Shown here: piece by piece, positions 12,037 through 22,507 of the stretch
How the letters are laid out: the number at the start of each line of letters is the position of its first letter
Numbering within the stretch: position 1 is the stretch's first letter
Source: Siphonodentalium dalli
Lineage: Eukaryota > Mollusca > Scaphopoda > Gadilida > Siphonodentaliidae
Length of the DNA: 64,000 nt
Assembly: GCA_032622095.1 (NCBI GenBank)
Contig: CP136063.1
Coordinates: forward strand, 121,046,723-121,110,722
Reading direction: 5' to 3'
The notes under the pieces: model-generated
Seen by the model: the letters and a program-made list of their open reading frames with translations, nothing else
The model's database searches: none
What the model was told of the DNA's origin: nothing
Program-made: the position numbers and the translations under genes

Positions 12037-12554
12037 ATGGCAGGTTCTGCGTCATTGGTTCCGCTTCTTTGTTCAGTTTTGGTGGTAATTTGGATAGTGG
12101 TTGGGGCTCAACTTACTGGACCTTTGTATGCTGGCCGAATGTCGGCGCAGTACGGAAGACAATACATGTTCAACAGGGGATACTGGGGTCGGAGAGGGGA
12201 GATGGAACGTGATGGGAGGATACGGTCTTGGAGTGGGGCTCGACTTCCTCAAACCAACGTAAACCCTTCCCAACCGCTGCCACCACAACAGGCATGTTCG
12301 ATTGATACACTCCAAGATCTACAGAGCCATCTGCCTGGACTTTTCATGTCTGAGAATGACTTGTTAAACAAGGCAACACAGGACGCTCAATTCGCTCACC
12401 GCAGCCAGTTTGTTCAACAACAACCAGCAAGGGAGATACCGCTCAGCTCGCCCGGCGTTAATCAGGGTCAAAATAGACAAATATCACAGATGGGTATGCT
12501 GACGCCTTTTGGAACAGGACAGTCTGGTGGATCAACATGTGGGTGTTGCAAGAC
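12037..12554 (+). CDS. Secreted protein, first coding exon
   Basis: The exon starts after a good acceptor (TTATTTTCAG, ending 12021), and the first ATG follows 15 bases later. Residues 5-24 are a strong signal peptide: a hydrophobic run LVPLLCSVLVVIWIVVGA with likely cleavage before Q. Then come a short basic region with GR/GRR sites (residues ~33-66), a long low-complexity Q/P/S region, and a C-terminal STCGCCKT. The frame could end at the TGA of ACG-TGA (173 residues), but that TGA lies inside a perfect donor, AAGAC|GTGAGT. Splicing to 16296 keeps the frame open and adds five more cysteines, which I consider likelier. No family is recognised with confidence. Codon use and splice context support a real gene; function is unknown. 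Confidence 0.6.
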
Positions 12555-13189
12555 GTGAGTATACTAAAAGGAGATCACGACACGGGGTCAACAAGATCGG
12601 GTTGCACATGCAATTATTTTATGAGCACAACGAACCCAAATAATGATGATGAAGTAAATGCGTCACAAAGTTATTTCGGGTCAGCGTATAATATTCCTTA
12701 AGTATACACCGCCGTACAGAGTAATTTAGTGCCATATTAAATCAGTTTTAACTCACAGTGTTGACCGTGACAAATTACCGAGCTAGTTTCACACCAATGA
12801 ATGTTATTTATTAAACCAGAAAAGCATAACTTTTAGAATTTTTATCTGATCTCGTATTCCCCGAACATTTTTACTGCGGACGATTTATCAAGTTACCATA
12901 AACAACCATTCTTCCGATAATTCGTGATTACAGATTTAATACAAGAAAAACATAGTCAGAAATGGTAACGCCACCAATATCATATTATTAGCCATAAATA
13001 TAAATTATAATACAATTATTCTATAAACTAGCTTTCAATTTTTATGTGGGAAATTTGCATACTTCCATATTTCAATTTTTCCCGTTTCTCGTGTCATACA
13101 TTACTTTCTTCAAACTGTCTTCTTTATTACGCAAGCTGATGGGCGCGACTTCGCCCGGGCTGTTTCCCATCTGATTTCCGGTGAAAGGC

Positions 13190-13625
13190 GCGATTTGACC
13201 TTCAATTGACTATTTCGAAAGTCAAGGTCAGGTCATGATTTGACCCGTCCAAAACACCCCCACCCGGAGAAAAGTACCCCTAGGTATCAAATTTCGTCGA
13301 AATCCGTCCGTTTTACCCCACTTGACCTTTAATGAACAATTTTGAAGGGCAAGGTAAGGTCGGAGTCGTGATTTGACCCGTCCAAAACACTCCCCCGACA
13401 AAAGTACCCATAGGTATCAAATTTCGTCGAAATCCATCCGATTTGACCTTTGGTTGACCACATTGAAGGTCAAGGTCAGGCCGAGGTCACGATTTGACCC
13501 GTTCAAAACTCTCCCCGGACAAAAGTTCACTAGGTATCAAATTTCGCCGAAATTTGTCCGTTTTACCCAAATTGACCTTGCATTGACAGTTTTAAAGGTC
13601 AAGTATCAAATTACGTTGAAATCTA
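13190..13625. repeat. Tandem repeat of about 121-133 bp, some 3.5 units
   Basis: Units are aligned by GATTTGACCCGTCCAAAAC (about 13237, 13370 and 13491) and GGTATCAAATTTCGTCGAAA. Each unit has an inverted TTGACCTTT ... AAGGTCAAGGTCAGG pair. It lies in the intron of the secreted-protein gene. Confidence 0.85.
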
Positions 13626-14084
13626 TGGAAAGCCGAAGAGGACATGTTGGTTGCTAATTGCTAGATATACGACGCGGTATTTTAAAGGTGTTTCAAACTA
13701 GGAGATAGAAGTATTCTGCGTTTCAAATGGTGATGAATTATAGTATTTTATTCAAATTTTATGGCATAAATTGTTATTAAAACCGTATATACTATAAAAA
13801 AAATGAATGACTCGAAAATTAAGTGGGCCTTTAAACAAAGTCACAATTGCAGTTAGGCTCATCTCATACTCGTCCATTCAGCGATATTCTGCTGCGCAGT
13901 TTGTTATAGCCTCCAGTATTCATTGAGCGTTATAGCCCCAACTGTTATAATTCGCCTTTACCAGGCGTACTCTTTCCTCAGATTATTGAGATATTAGGTC
14001 ACACGTAATCACATTAAATCACATGGAAACATAGCAATAATTGTGTGGGCTGCTTGGCATGAATATGTAATGAGAAATAAGGTC

Positions 14085-14830
14085 ATACGTAATGACATTA
14101 AACTCAAGAAAACCCGCGAAAACAAAACAAAATCACATTTAATGTTTTAAGTTATTTCCTTCATAAAAAGAATCTTCGTGATAATGAACCCTCTCAATAC
14201 TTTAGAATATAGAATTAACCTTAAAATAACAAAAACCTTCGGAACACAGAACCTTCGGAATAACGAACCTTCGGATTGGTGAACCTTCGGAATAGCTAAC
14301 ATTCAGAGAAATTTCGGAATAGTGAACCTTCGGAATAGAGACATGCCCCCCAATATTCATATTATATGCCCAGAGTTCAAAGGTATGGACCCATAAAATT
14401 CTAAACTTGGCCCTTAAAATATTGAACTCCAAATTGGAGCCCACACAGAACATCACTTAAGTCAACTGTGTCATGTCCCAATGCGGGAGGGTCCATATAT
14501 ACCACAACATTCATATTATATGCCAAGAATTCAACGGTATGGGCCCACATAATGACATTAAATCTCAAGAAAACCCACTAAAAACAAAACAAAATCACAT
14601 TTAATGTTCTAAGTTAAGTTATTTCCTCCTGTATCTGTATGCGCGCAGGATCAGTTCGGATGTGAGCGCACACTCCATAAAAAGAATCTTTGTGAAAATG
14701 AACCCTCTCAAATTAGTCTCAATACTTTAGAATATAGAATTAACCTAAAAATAACAAAAACCTTCGGAATAGAGAACCTTCGGAATAGCAGACCTTCGGG
14801 ATAGCGAACCTTCATAATAGAAACATGTCC
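14085..14830. repeat. Tandem duplication (about 470 bp) with a CCTTCGGAATAG short repeat
   Basis: Blocks at about 14085-14340 and 14553-14830 align: GACATTAAA-CTCAAGAAAACCC, AACAAAACAAAATCACATTT, AAAGAATCTT and TTAGAATATAGAATTAACC. Each copy ends in several GAACCTTCGGAATAGC-like 16-bp units. The segment between them also has a repeat of TTCATATTATATGCC. Non-coding, intronic. Confidence 0.8.
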
Positions 14831-15209
14831 CCACAATTACACCGGTGACGTAAACACATGTGCTAATCTTTGTCGTACTATCGTAACTATCGGTACGATT
14901 TATACTCTAGTACGAAATAAACATAATACAATCGCCCAGTGGATTATCGATCGACCACACAATATGAAAAACTCTACACCAGTGTACACCACTGTGTGGC
15001 GTAATAAAGTGACAGGAACATTTCATTCGTACATTCCAGGGTTTCTTCGGTTTCCGTGTACACAAGAGTCAATATAGAGGGCCAACAATATGACGTGGTG
15101 AATATCACAAGACATTTCCAGTTTACCCAGATTGGTAAATGCCAGTAAGTATAAATCTGAATAAAATATTCATGTCAGAATAGCAACAGGTCATCTCCTT
15201 CCACCTTAA

Positions 15210-15689
15210 AGGTACTCAATCCGAACAGAGGGTCCCCATCTCAACAGATTCGAACAACAACAATCCGATCAGAGGGTTCTATATTACTATTTCTTTGGCT
15301 TTGGGGGTAAAAAATATTTGATTCGAGTCGAGGAACCCATCAAACAAAGCTCAGAGTTATTAGATATTGATTTTTGAAATTTGTTATTTACTCGAGATGA
15401 GTACTAATAATTGCCTTCAACTGCCGTAATCTGCTCGGTATGTGTACACCAAAATCTATTCAAACAGACAAGGATGGATAACTCTAAAATCAAGTGGTAA
15501 TAATAACGCAATTTTGACTGAGTTCTGGGCCAGAAAGAATTCCCGATAATGAAAAATAATAGACTTCTAAAATCGATATCTAACAAATCTGAGCTTTGAT
15601 GGGTGACTACCTCGACTCGAATCAAATAGTTTTGACCACCGAAGCCATTGAAATAGTAATTGAGAGGAGTTTTATCGGATTGAGTACCT
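15210..15689. mobile_element. TTAA MITE with AGGTACTCAATCCGA ends
   Basis: TTAA stands at 15206-15209 and 15690-15693. The first 15 bases are perfect inverted repeats. The homology runs about 180 bp inward (ATTACTATTTC, TTTGATTCGAGTCGAGG, AAAGCTCAGA, TTAGATATYGATTTT), so almost the whole element folds back. The left arm has about 35 extra bases. No coding capacity. Confidence 0.85.
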
Positions 15690-16295
15690 TTAATTAAAAC
15701 ACTGATCGAAATGCATGTTGCGCAGATTATACATCCCCTCTATGTGACTAAAATAGTGATAATCAAATGGCATTGTGGTGCTATTTTTTTAGTTTGAACG
15801 GTTGGCACCTGAATTAACAAGGATCAGAAAATTATACCAAGGACTCAATTTTGAAACGTATTTTCATTGGACTCTTGTCACTGATTGCATGGGCGCTGCA
15901 ACGGCCAAGCAGGCACAGGACAATCAAATGGTCATTCTAATCTTCAGACATGTTCGTGTTCTGTGTGAATCCATATATGATGGTGATTGGGGGGGGGGGG
16001 GGGGCAAAGTATTTCCATCTTGATTAAATGTACTTCATGAATTTAATTATTTTTAAAGTTAATCTGAATTAGGAAAGTTAACCTGTATCAATATGATCAC
16101 ATGGAATTTACAGTTGCGATAACATTTCTTCACCAGCAATGTTGATATGGCCATGTCACACCCTTGGCAACAGTGGTGGATATATAGATTTAATAGCTGG
16201 AAGCAGAATTTTACCCCCCTCATCTCCCCTCCCATACAAAGCCTCAATTGTTCCCCAGATATTGGAGATAAATCTACATTTAAATCTCATTTCAG

Positions 16296-16461
16296 ACAAG
16301 AGGGAGCCTCATGTTGTGGAGGTCGGTGTTTTCAGATGCATCGCTATCAATGGGTGATGATTTGGAATCTCACCCTGCCTGTTAGACCACCAATACAGTT
16401 TGCTCCAGTGCAGTTCCCGTCACATTGTGAATGTATCAATGCTTTCTGGGGTCGTCCGTGA
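16296..16461 (+). CDS. Secreted protein, last coding exon (cysteine-rich)
   Basis: The acceptor AATCTCATTTCAG ends at 16295. One base completes the split Thr codon left by the exon ending at 12554, and 54 further codons lead to TGA at 16459-16461. Added residues include SCCGGRC and, near the end, HCECINAFWGRP. With CGCC from the first exon the order is C-x-C-C, C-C-x3-C, then C-x-C after about 37 residues. PDGF/VEGF-like cystine knots also show a CC doublet, a Cys six residues on, and a terminal C-x-C, but the N-terminal knot cysteine and the usual RCxGCC are not matched. AATAAA occurs at 16900. I infer one 227-residue precursor; homology to cystine-knot factors is only a suggestion. Confidence 0.5.
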
Positions 16462-17319
16462 TGACACAATAGAATCTCCTCATTGGAGACCTTTTGCAAA
16501 ATTACAATTAACAGTTTTAAGTTAGAATTGTGTTAGGGTTCCTGGGTGCAAATTCCATGAAACATCCAAAAATATCGCTTTGACATGAATAAGGCAAATC
16601 AATATTCTAATATTAAACTTGAAATATTTATTCTCTACAAACTGGAACACATCAAAGTGATGCTGCTGGATATTCCATATCTGTAAAATACGGAAATGAG
16701 AAAAACACCATCAGGAAGGAAAACACAATGCTGGTGAGCATGTATGAGCCAAACTTCTTTTGTTCGAGATGAAATAGATGCAGTGGTTGGTTTCATGACT
16801 TAACACTGATTTGATGTCCAGTAAAAGATGCCAGTCAGTCATCTAAAGTTATATCTAAATTATAACTGTTAATTGTTGTTTTTGAAAAACCTCTCTACCA
16901 ATAAATTTGAGAAAATATTTCAACATCAAACAGTTTGTCCATTTAGATTAATAAATTGTGAACAGTGCATTGTTGTTTTGTCTTAATATAAATATTATTA
17001 ATATAAACATAGAAGGCCAACTCTAGTTATGTATCAATATCTGTATCTCTTTTATAATACCTTAGATAACTATTGTGTCATTATATACAGAAAAGCATTT
17101 TGATAAAGAATCAAAAAAATGGAGAGAAATGCATACCATAAGGGACTATGACTATTGCAATTTGACAAAAAGCTGGGAATATCTAATTGTATTTAGTAAA
17201 TCAGTCAATAATTTAAGCCAACTTCTGATATAAGTAGATACAGTCAAGGAATCATAATTCTTATATTTTTGACAATTTGAAGGGTTAATGTAAGAATGTT
17301 GTCATTTGGCACGGCATGT
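16462..17319 (+). other. Probable 3' UTR and downstream spacer of the secreted-protein gene
   Basis: No coding frame. AATAAA signals on the plus strand occur at 16900-16905 and near 16950, suitable for ending the upstream transcript. AT content is high throughout. Confidence 0.4.
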
Positions 17320-17328
17320 AAACATTGA

Positions 17329-17639
17329 ATCTCAAACGAGTTACTATTTTATACGGAATTTATCAAACGAGTTCACTAAATTCGATTTGAGCCGAGGTTT
17401 ACCGAGGCTCAAATAGAATTTAGTGGACGAGGTTGATAAATTACGTATAAAATAGAACGAGTTTGAGATACTTTTTATCACATGATCATATAATCGCTAA
17501 AATTTTAATCGAAAACAACAATTAACGGCAGCCAGCGATCATTGTCCCAAAGAGCAGCATGACGTCATTGCACGCGACGATATTACACGTGTCTATTACG
17601 CTCGAATATTACATCGGAAAATAGTGCTAATCATGTGAT
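17329..17639. mobile_element. Palindromic MITE with 9-bp direct flanks
   Basis: AAACATTGA flanks the unit on both sides (17320-17328 and 17640-17648), a plausible 9-bp target duplication. The first half (17331-17467) is a near-perfect hairpin: CTCAAACGAG...CGTATAAAATAGAACGAGTTTGAG, arms about 60 bp, central GGCTC/GAGCC pair. It is followed by a segment bounded by ATCACATGAT and ATCATGTGAT. The superfamily is not clear; a 9-bp duplication would fit Mutator-like elements. Confidence 0.6.
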
Positions 17640-17648
17640 AAACATTGA

Positions 17649-19276
17649 TATTGTATCGGTACTGTAAACTTTGTGACAAAACGTCAAGTTCAATTCGCGG
17701 GTAAAATAAGTGTACTGACATTTTTTTGTACCGACACCAACAATGGTAAAGGAAATTGTTAAAATTCTAAATTTATTTTGATGTCTGACATCACTACATT
17801 CATGACATGTTATACCATGAAATATTCCTAATCATTCTTCAGTGTCGTCTACATCATCATTAATTCAGAACCAGTCAGAACAGTGTTAGTTGAGAATGTA
17901 ATTTGCAGTGGCCGATATACACATGTAGGCATTGATCTGCATTGTGTAGGGAAATATGTTGGAGGGGAAATTTGGGTGAGGGGAAAGGGACATTAAAAGG
18001 GACCCTCTGCCCCTATTGCTGAAACCCTAGATAAAGGAATATTATGTATTTAGTTTATCTGCCTGTGATTTTTAAATTTGTTTAATTTACCAATTGTTCC
18101 ATTCCAGTTTACGACTTCATATTTGATATGCAGAAAAGTTGGCAAAATCCCATTTGTGGTCACTAAGAACAAATATAAAGTAAAATTGTTTATTGTACCC
18201 GATTGTACATTTTTACTTATATACATACACACACACACTCTCTTCACAAAACTAATATCTCAGGGTGCTTACCATGTCCCCACACATTCATTGCCATTTG
18301 GTACAATTGAAGCGAATTTAATTGCATGATACATGTATATACAAATAAGAATATTTCTTGATATCAACAATGAGAAAGTAAGAGCAACTGCTACCACATT
18401 CACTCTTATATGCATTATTGTATTTCCAATTAACAACATGTACATTGCTCCGATGAATGATTATTTTCCTAATTATGTCAAAACATGGTCCAAGCTTTCG
18501 CTGATATGATACAGTTTAAATTTGTTGGATCTGTCAGACGAGGAACATTGTTTTGCCAAGACAGATGTGCCAAACTGGACAAAACATTGGCCAATTTATT
18601 ATATACATAAAACTCTGTGTCACAAAGCTTCCTATTAGGATGACACCATACTTGAGGTGGTTAAGTTATCTTTACAGGTGGTCGAGGTTGAAGACCCGAC
18701 TTGGATTTTAATTGATTTTCAAATATTGAGCCCATACACAATGTAGTATCAGTTTCATAAAAGATTGTATCACATGATTATGTTTTTGACACTCAGCAAT
18801 TAGTGAAATGATAGGGTTGATATTGCACTAGACCTTTCAAAGAAAATACAAATGGGCCACAATGAAGATTTAGCACTAGATGAATTATATTTAAAAATTC
18901 ACAATGTGTTTTAAAATATGAATATATGCAAAATTAAAAAATCTGCATGCAAGTACAGATTTTGTACCCAGAGAAAGCAGCTTGTGGATAATAATATTTG
19001 TCAAACTCAGATATGAACTTGCCATCTTATTCATGTTACCAAACATAACTCTGATATAAATCATCGCACATAACCCAGAATTAAATTTAACCTGTAATCA
19101 AAATACCAAATGTGAAATCAATTGCATAAATATATGTGAATACAAGGAGAGGTGAGAAGTTAATCTCAACTAACAACAAATAATCTTTAAGTCAAGTTTC
19201 AATCAAGACAAAATATTATGACAGACATTGTCAAACACGTCAGAGGAATCATAAAACAGTATTCAAATATCGATAC
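17649..19276. other. AT-rich spacer
   Basis: No credible exon, repeat array or RNA gene is recognised. A short (AC)n run occurs near 18225. It lies downstream of both convergent genes. Confidence 0.4.
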
Positions 19277-19280
19277 TTAA

Positions 19281-19918
19281 AGGGGTACTGTACCCCAATT
19301 TCAATAAATTCCCAGAGACAATAGCGATCTAATATGAATATTATATTATAAAATAACTAATTTGAGTCGACGATGTCTACTGAAAACGTTCCGGTTAACA
19401 GGCTATCGTAAAAGTAAAATTGAATTATTTAATATAAATTCATTTATGGCTGGAGTCATAAAATGGAGAATTATGCCATTACGAGTTACCGTTCTTGAAA
19501 TCGCATATGTTGCGTGTCTTTTATCGACGGCCATTCGCGAACATTATTGAGTTGCAAACAAAACATTGTTACCTGCAAAAGAAGACCCGTTATAACCGAT
19601 TCGGGGAAAAAGGAGAAAGAAACAAGAGTCATAAAGCGTCAAGTATTTTATAGGGAGTGAGATTGTTCGATGGAAGAGATTGAATGCATCAATCGAAGCT
19701 GTGAGCAATGAACTTCCGGTTCTTCCTGCGACCTCTCCGGTGAAGGTCAAAAACATGGCGCGTAGTTTGAAATCGTAATATTTTTGTTTCCAAGATCAAT
19801 ATTTTCTTCGCTAAATTAGGTTTATACGAAACTCATATAACACGAACACAATCTAACTTGAAAGTTATTTCAATGGGAGTAAATAAAAAAATCGCCTATC
19901 TTAGTGTACAGTACCCCT
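19281..19918. mobile_element. TTAA-flanked MITE, copy 2
   Basis: TTAA at 19277-19280 and 19919-19922. Ends are AGGGGTACTGTACCCC and the complement of AGGGGTACTGTACAC. It is homologous along its length to 306-888: GCGATCTAATAT, TTTGAGTCGA, GGTTAACAGGCTATC, GGCTGGAGTCATAAAATGG. Same orientation as copy 1. Confidence 0.85.
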
Positions 19919-19961
19919 TTAATCAAATCAATATATAATTTTTTTTATGAACATTCATATA

Positions 19962-21685
19962 CAGTAATACCTCTCCAAACCGGACCATCTATAAACCGAA
20001 TCCCTCTTCACCCAAGTGCGTTCTCACTAAAATTTACCTCTGTAAACCGAAACCTCTCCATTACAAACACCTAACATGATTTTAAGTCCTTAAGGGTCAG
20101 GGTGCATGTTTTGCCAAAATATCCTGGTATTTCAAAATGGATTTTATCAAATCTATTAGGAAAGCCTTTGTGTAATCTGTACAAGCGATTATTGTGACAC
20201 AATATTTAAGAACATCAACCCATTGGATATTATAACTTCATTTACTTTACTTTTATAGCATGAAAAATAATTAAAATTTCACTGTTTTCAGGTACCAAGA
20301 ACTTCTGTAAAATAGATTTTTTTTTATTTTAAATTGCAGTTCTTATATCTATGATATCATATCTCAAGACCATGAGAGAAGACTTAATTATTCTTGATTA
20401 ATGAAATTTAATGATTATTTTCATTAAGAAAGGCAACTACCCATAATTAATTTTCTATATTTGAGGATTTTCATGCCATGCCTGTTGATCAATGAACAAT
20501 TGGGCTGAGATGAGTTGTGGGTCATGTGGGTTCATAACCAAGTTAAAGCTGACCACCATATCTCTTAACACTGTGGCCTAATTCCTGTTGGTAGCTCCAT
20601 GCTTGAATGGACCACACTGCATATCAACATTTGTTTTCATTGGGCTGGAATATTTGTGACTGCTTTGTTCTTCATTATAATATATGAGGGTAAGATTCTA
20701 TATTATGATATTAGAAATCTAATGCAACATTATGATACAAATGAAGCCTCCTCTCATAGAGCCAAGACAATAAGCTATTTGGTTGTCGGAGTTTTGTGTG
20801 AAATTATTAATTATCCTAGCAGTTTTTGGTAATGAAAGTGACAACAAATTAAATAACATTTTCAACCTCCCAAATGTATTAAAATCCATTGTTTTAGTTG
20901 TCTCTTAATAATTGCTCAGATTCTATATACAATGAAGACGATGATATGTGAAATTCAAGCTTTTTGCCAGATAGATCCAGATAAATTCTTTGTTGAAAAT
21001 CTCTTTGCCATTTTTGGCTGGATTTATGCAAAACATGCGTTTCCCCCTTTAATTGACCAGCACGTTCAACCAGTATGTCTGACCTTCTGGCCCAATCAGT
21101 TGTCTTTTGTTTCGGATGCTTTTAACTCACTTGTTCTCCAGAAATCCCCAGTGGTAAATTTTCATCCAATAAGATTGAATCTTCGCAAATAGCATTGAAT
21201 TCCAAGAAGATATTTAAGTTTACGAAACAATTTACCATTTATCATCTTATTTTTGTTTGTTTTGTTTTATGTATACATTTGCATCATTATTTTAACTCAC
21301 TCAGTGCCTTTCCCCCCCCCCCCCCCCAACTATGCTTGTTTGTTCCTATGATGACAACTGGTCACATTATCAGTATAAAACATTTTTTTTTTTGAAAATG
21401 CAGTGGAACAACAAATGGAATGTGTATCAAAAAAATTATACTGGCCAGGAAACTTGGAGCATGGGCAGCTGAAACCCATGGAAGTCGACACAGAATGAGT
21501 TAATATCAATATTTATATTATTGTGTTGTTTATTAAGTTCTAACATTTAATTCATGTCTGGATCAATATTTGTTATAGCGGCTTTATGTTATGTGATGGT
21601 GAGATTTTTGATAAACTGAACACATCTCTAAAACGAAAAAGGAGATGTCAGTCCAGAGGGTGTTCGGTTTGAAGAGATTTTACTG
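19962..21685. mobile_element. pogo/Tc1-mariner-like TA element, non-autonomous
   Basis: The ends are CAGTAATACCTCTCCAAACC and the complement of CAGTAAAATCTCTTCAAACC, flanked by TA (19960-19961 and 21686-21687). The CAGTA-start, CTCT-containing terminal repeat is typical of pogo/Tigger-type elements. A hairpin ACATCTC/GAGATGT lies near the right end. No DDE transposase frame remains in the 1.7 kb, and a C-tract and T-tract near 21310 and 21385 suggest decay. Confidence 0.65.
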
Positions 21686-21687
21686 TA

Positions 21688-22507
21688 TATCATTACATCA
21701 TAATCAAATATATTATGTGAATGAAAATTGGGATTGGGCAACAAGCCAATTTTATTTGAAACCCTCTCCCTGATAAACGGTGTTGCACTATTTGGTTGAA
21801 AACCAAAATGTGGGTGAAGTATAGCGGGCAAGTGTTTTGTTCAAACATATTGTGGAATACTGTCTTTAAAAACTACTAGTATATGGACATGACCACCATA
21901 TTAAAGATTAATCTATTAACTCCTTGGAATGTTGACATCTATATATATCTTTGTCTTTCATACGGTGTGCCTCATAAAAAAATAAAGTGTGCTTTAGAAA
22001 ACTGAAGGCCACATGCCACTGAAAAGGTGGCATTTTGGGGCATTGCCTTTTTGCAAAATATAAATGAGTAATTTAATGAATCAAAAACCAAAATAATAAA
22101 GTCAAAAACGGGGCATAACTCTGATAAAAAAAGAAAAAGCACAGGCTGTCTTTGCATACGAATGAATTAATCTGCTGAACTTCTGACAATGTCTCTCATG
22201 TGTCTGTGGAAAACTAAACCTCCTCTCCCTGAGTGTCAACCAAATTTTCATCTATGGGAAACTTTCCAACTAACTCCATATGTTCAAATTTTGCAACTGT
22301 TAGAAGAATATTGAAATCAAATAATTTGCACTAAATTTCAATAAATAAATTAACTATTTAAAAAAAAAATTGGTATCTTATGCCTTCATTGGTATGACAC
22401 TTCAAGCTCCAAATTGGGTTGTTATTAAAGAGGGAGGGAGCTGCTATGTCTCCAGTGATATACAATCATTACTTTCATATATTCATTATTATCAATATAG
22501 ATGAGGA
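21688..22507 (-). other. Region downstream of the RPRD2 stop, likely 3' UTR in part
   Basis: The RPRD2 coding frame ends at 22508, so its 3' UTR must start here on the minus strand. Poly(A) signal candidates read on the minus strand lie near 21750 and 21529 (TTTATT on the plus strand). Otherwise AT-rich with no coding frame. Confidence 0.4.

Noticed and set aside
20599-20832. 77-codon frame with a hydrophobic segment
   Set aside because: It lies inside the degenerate TA element, has no homologous motif or splice context, and AT-rich DNA often gives hydrophobic frames of this length.
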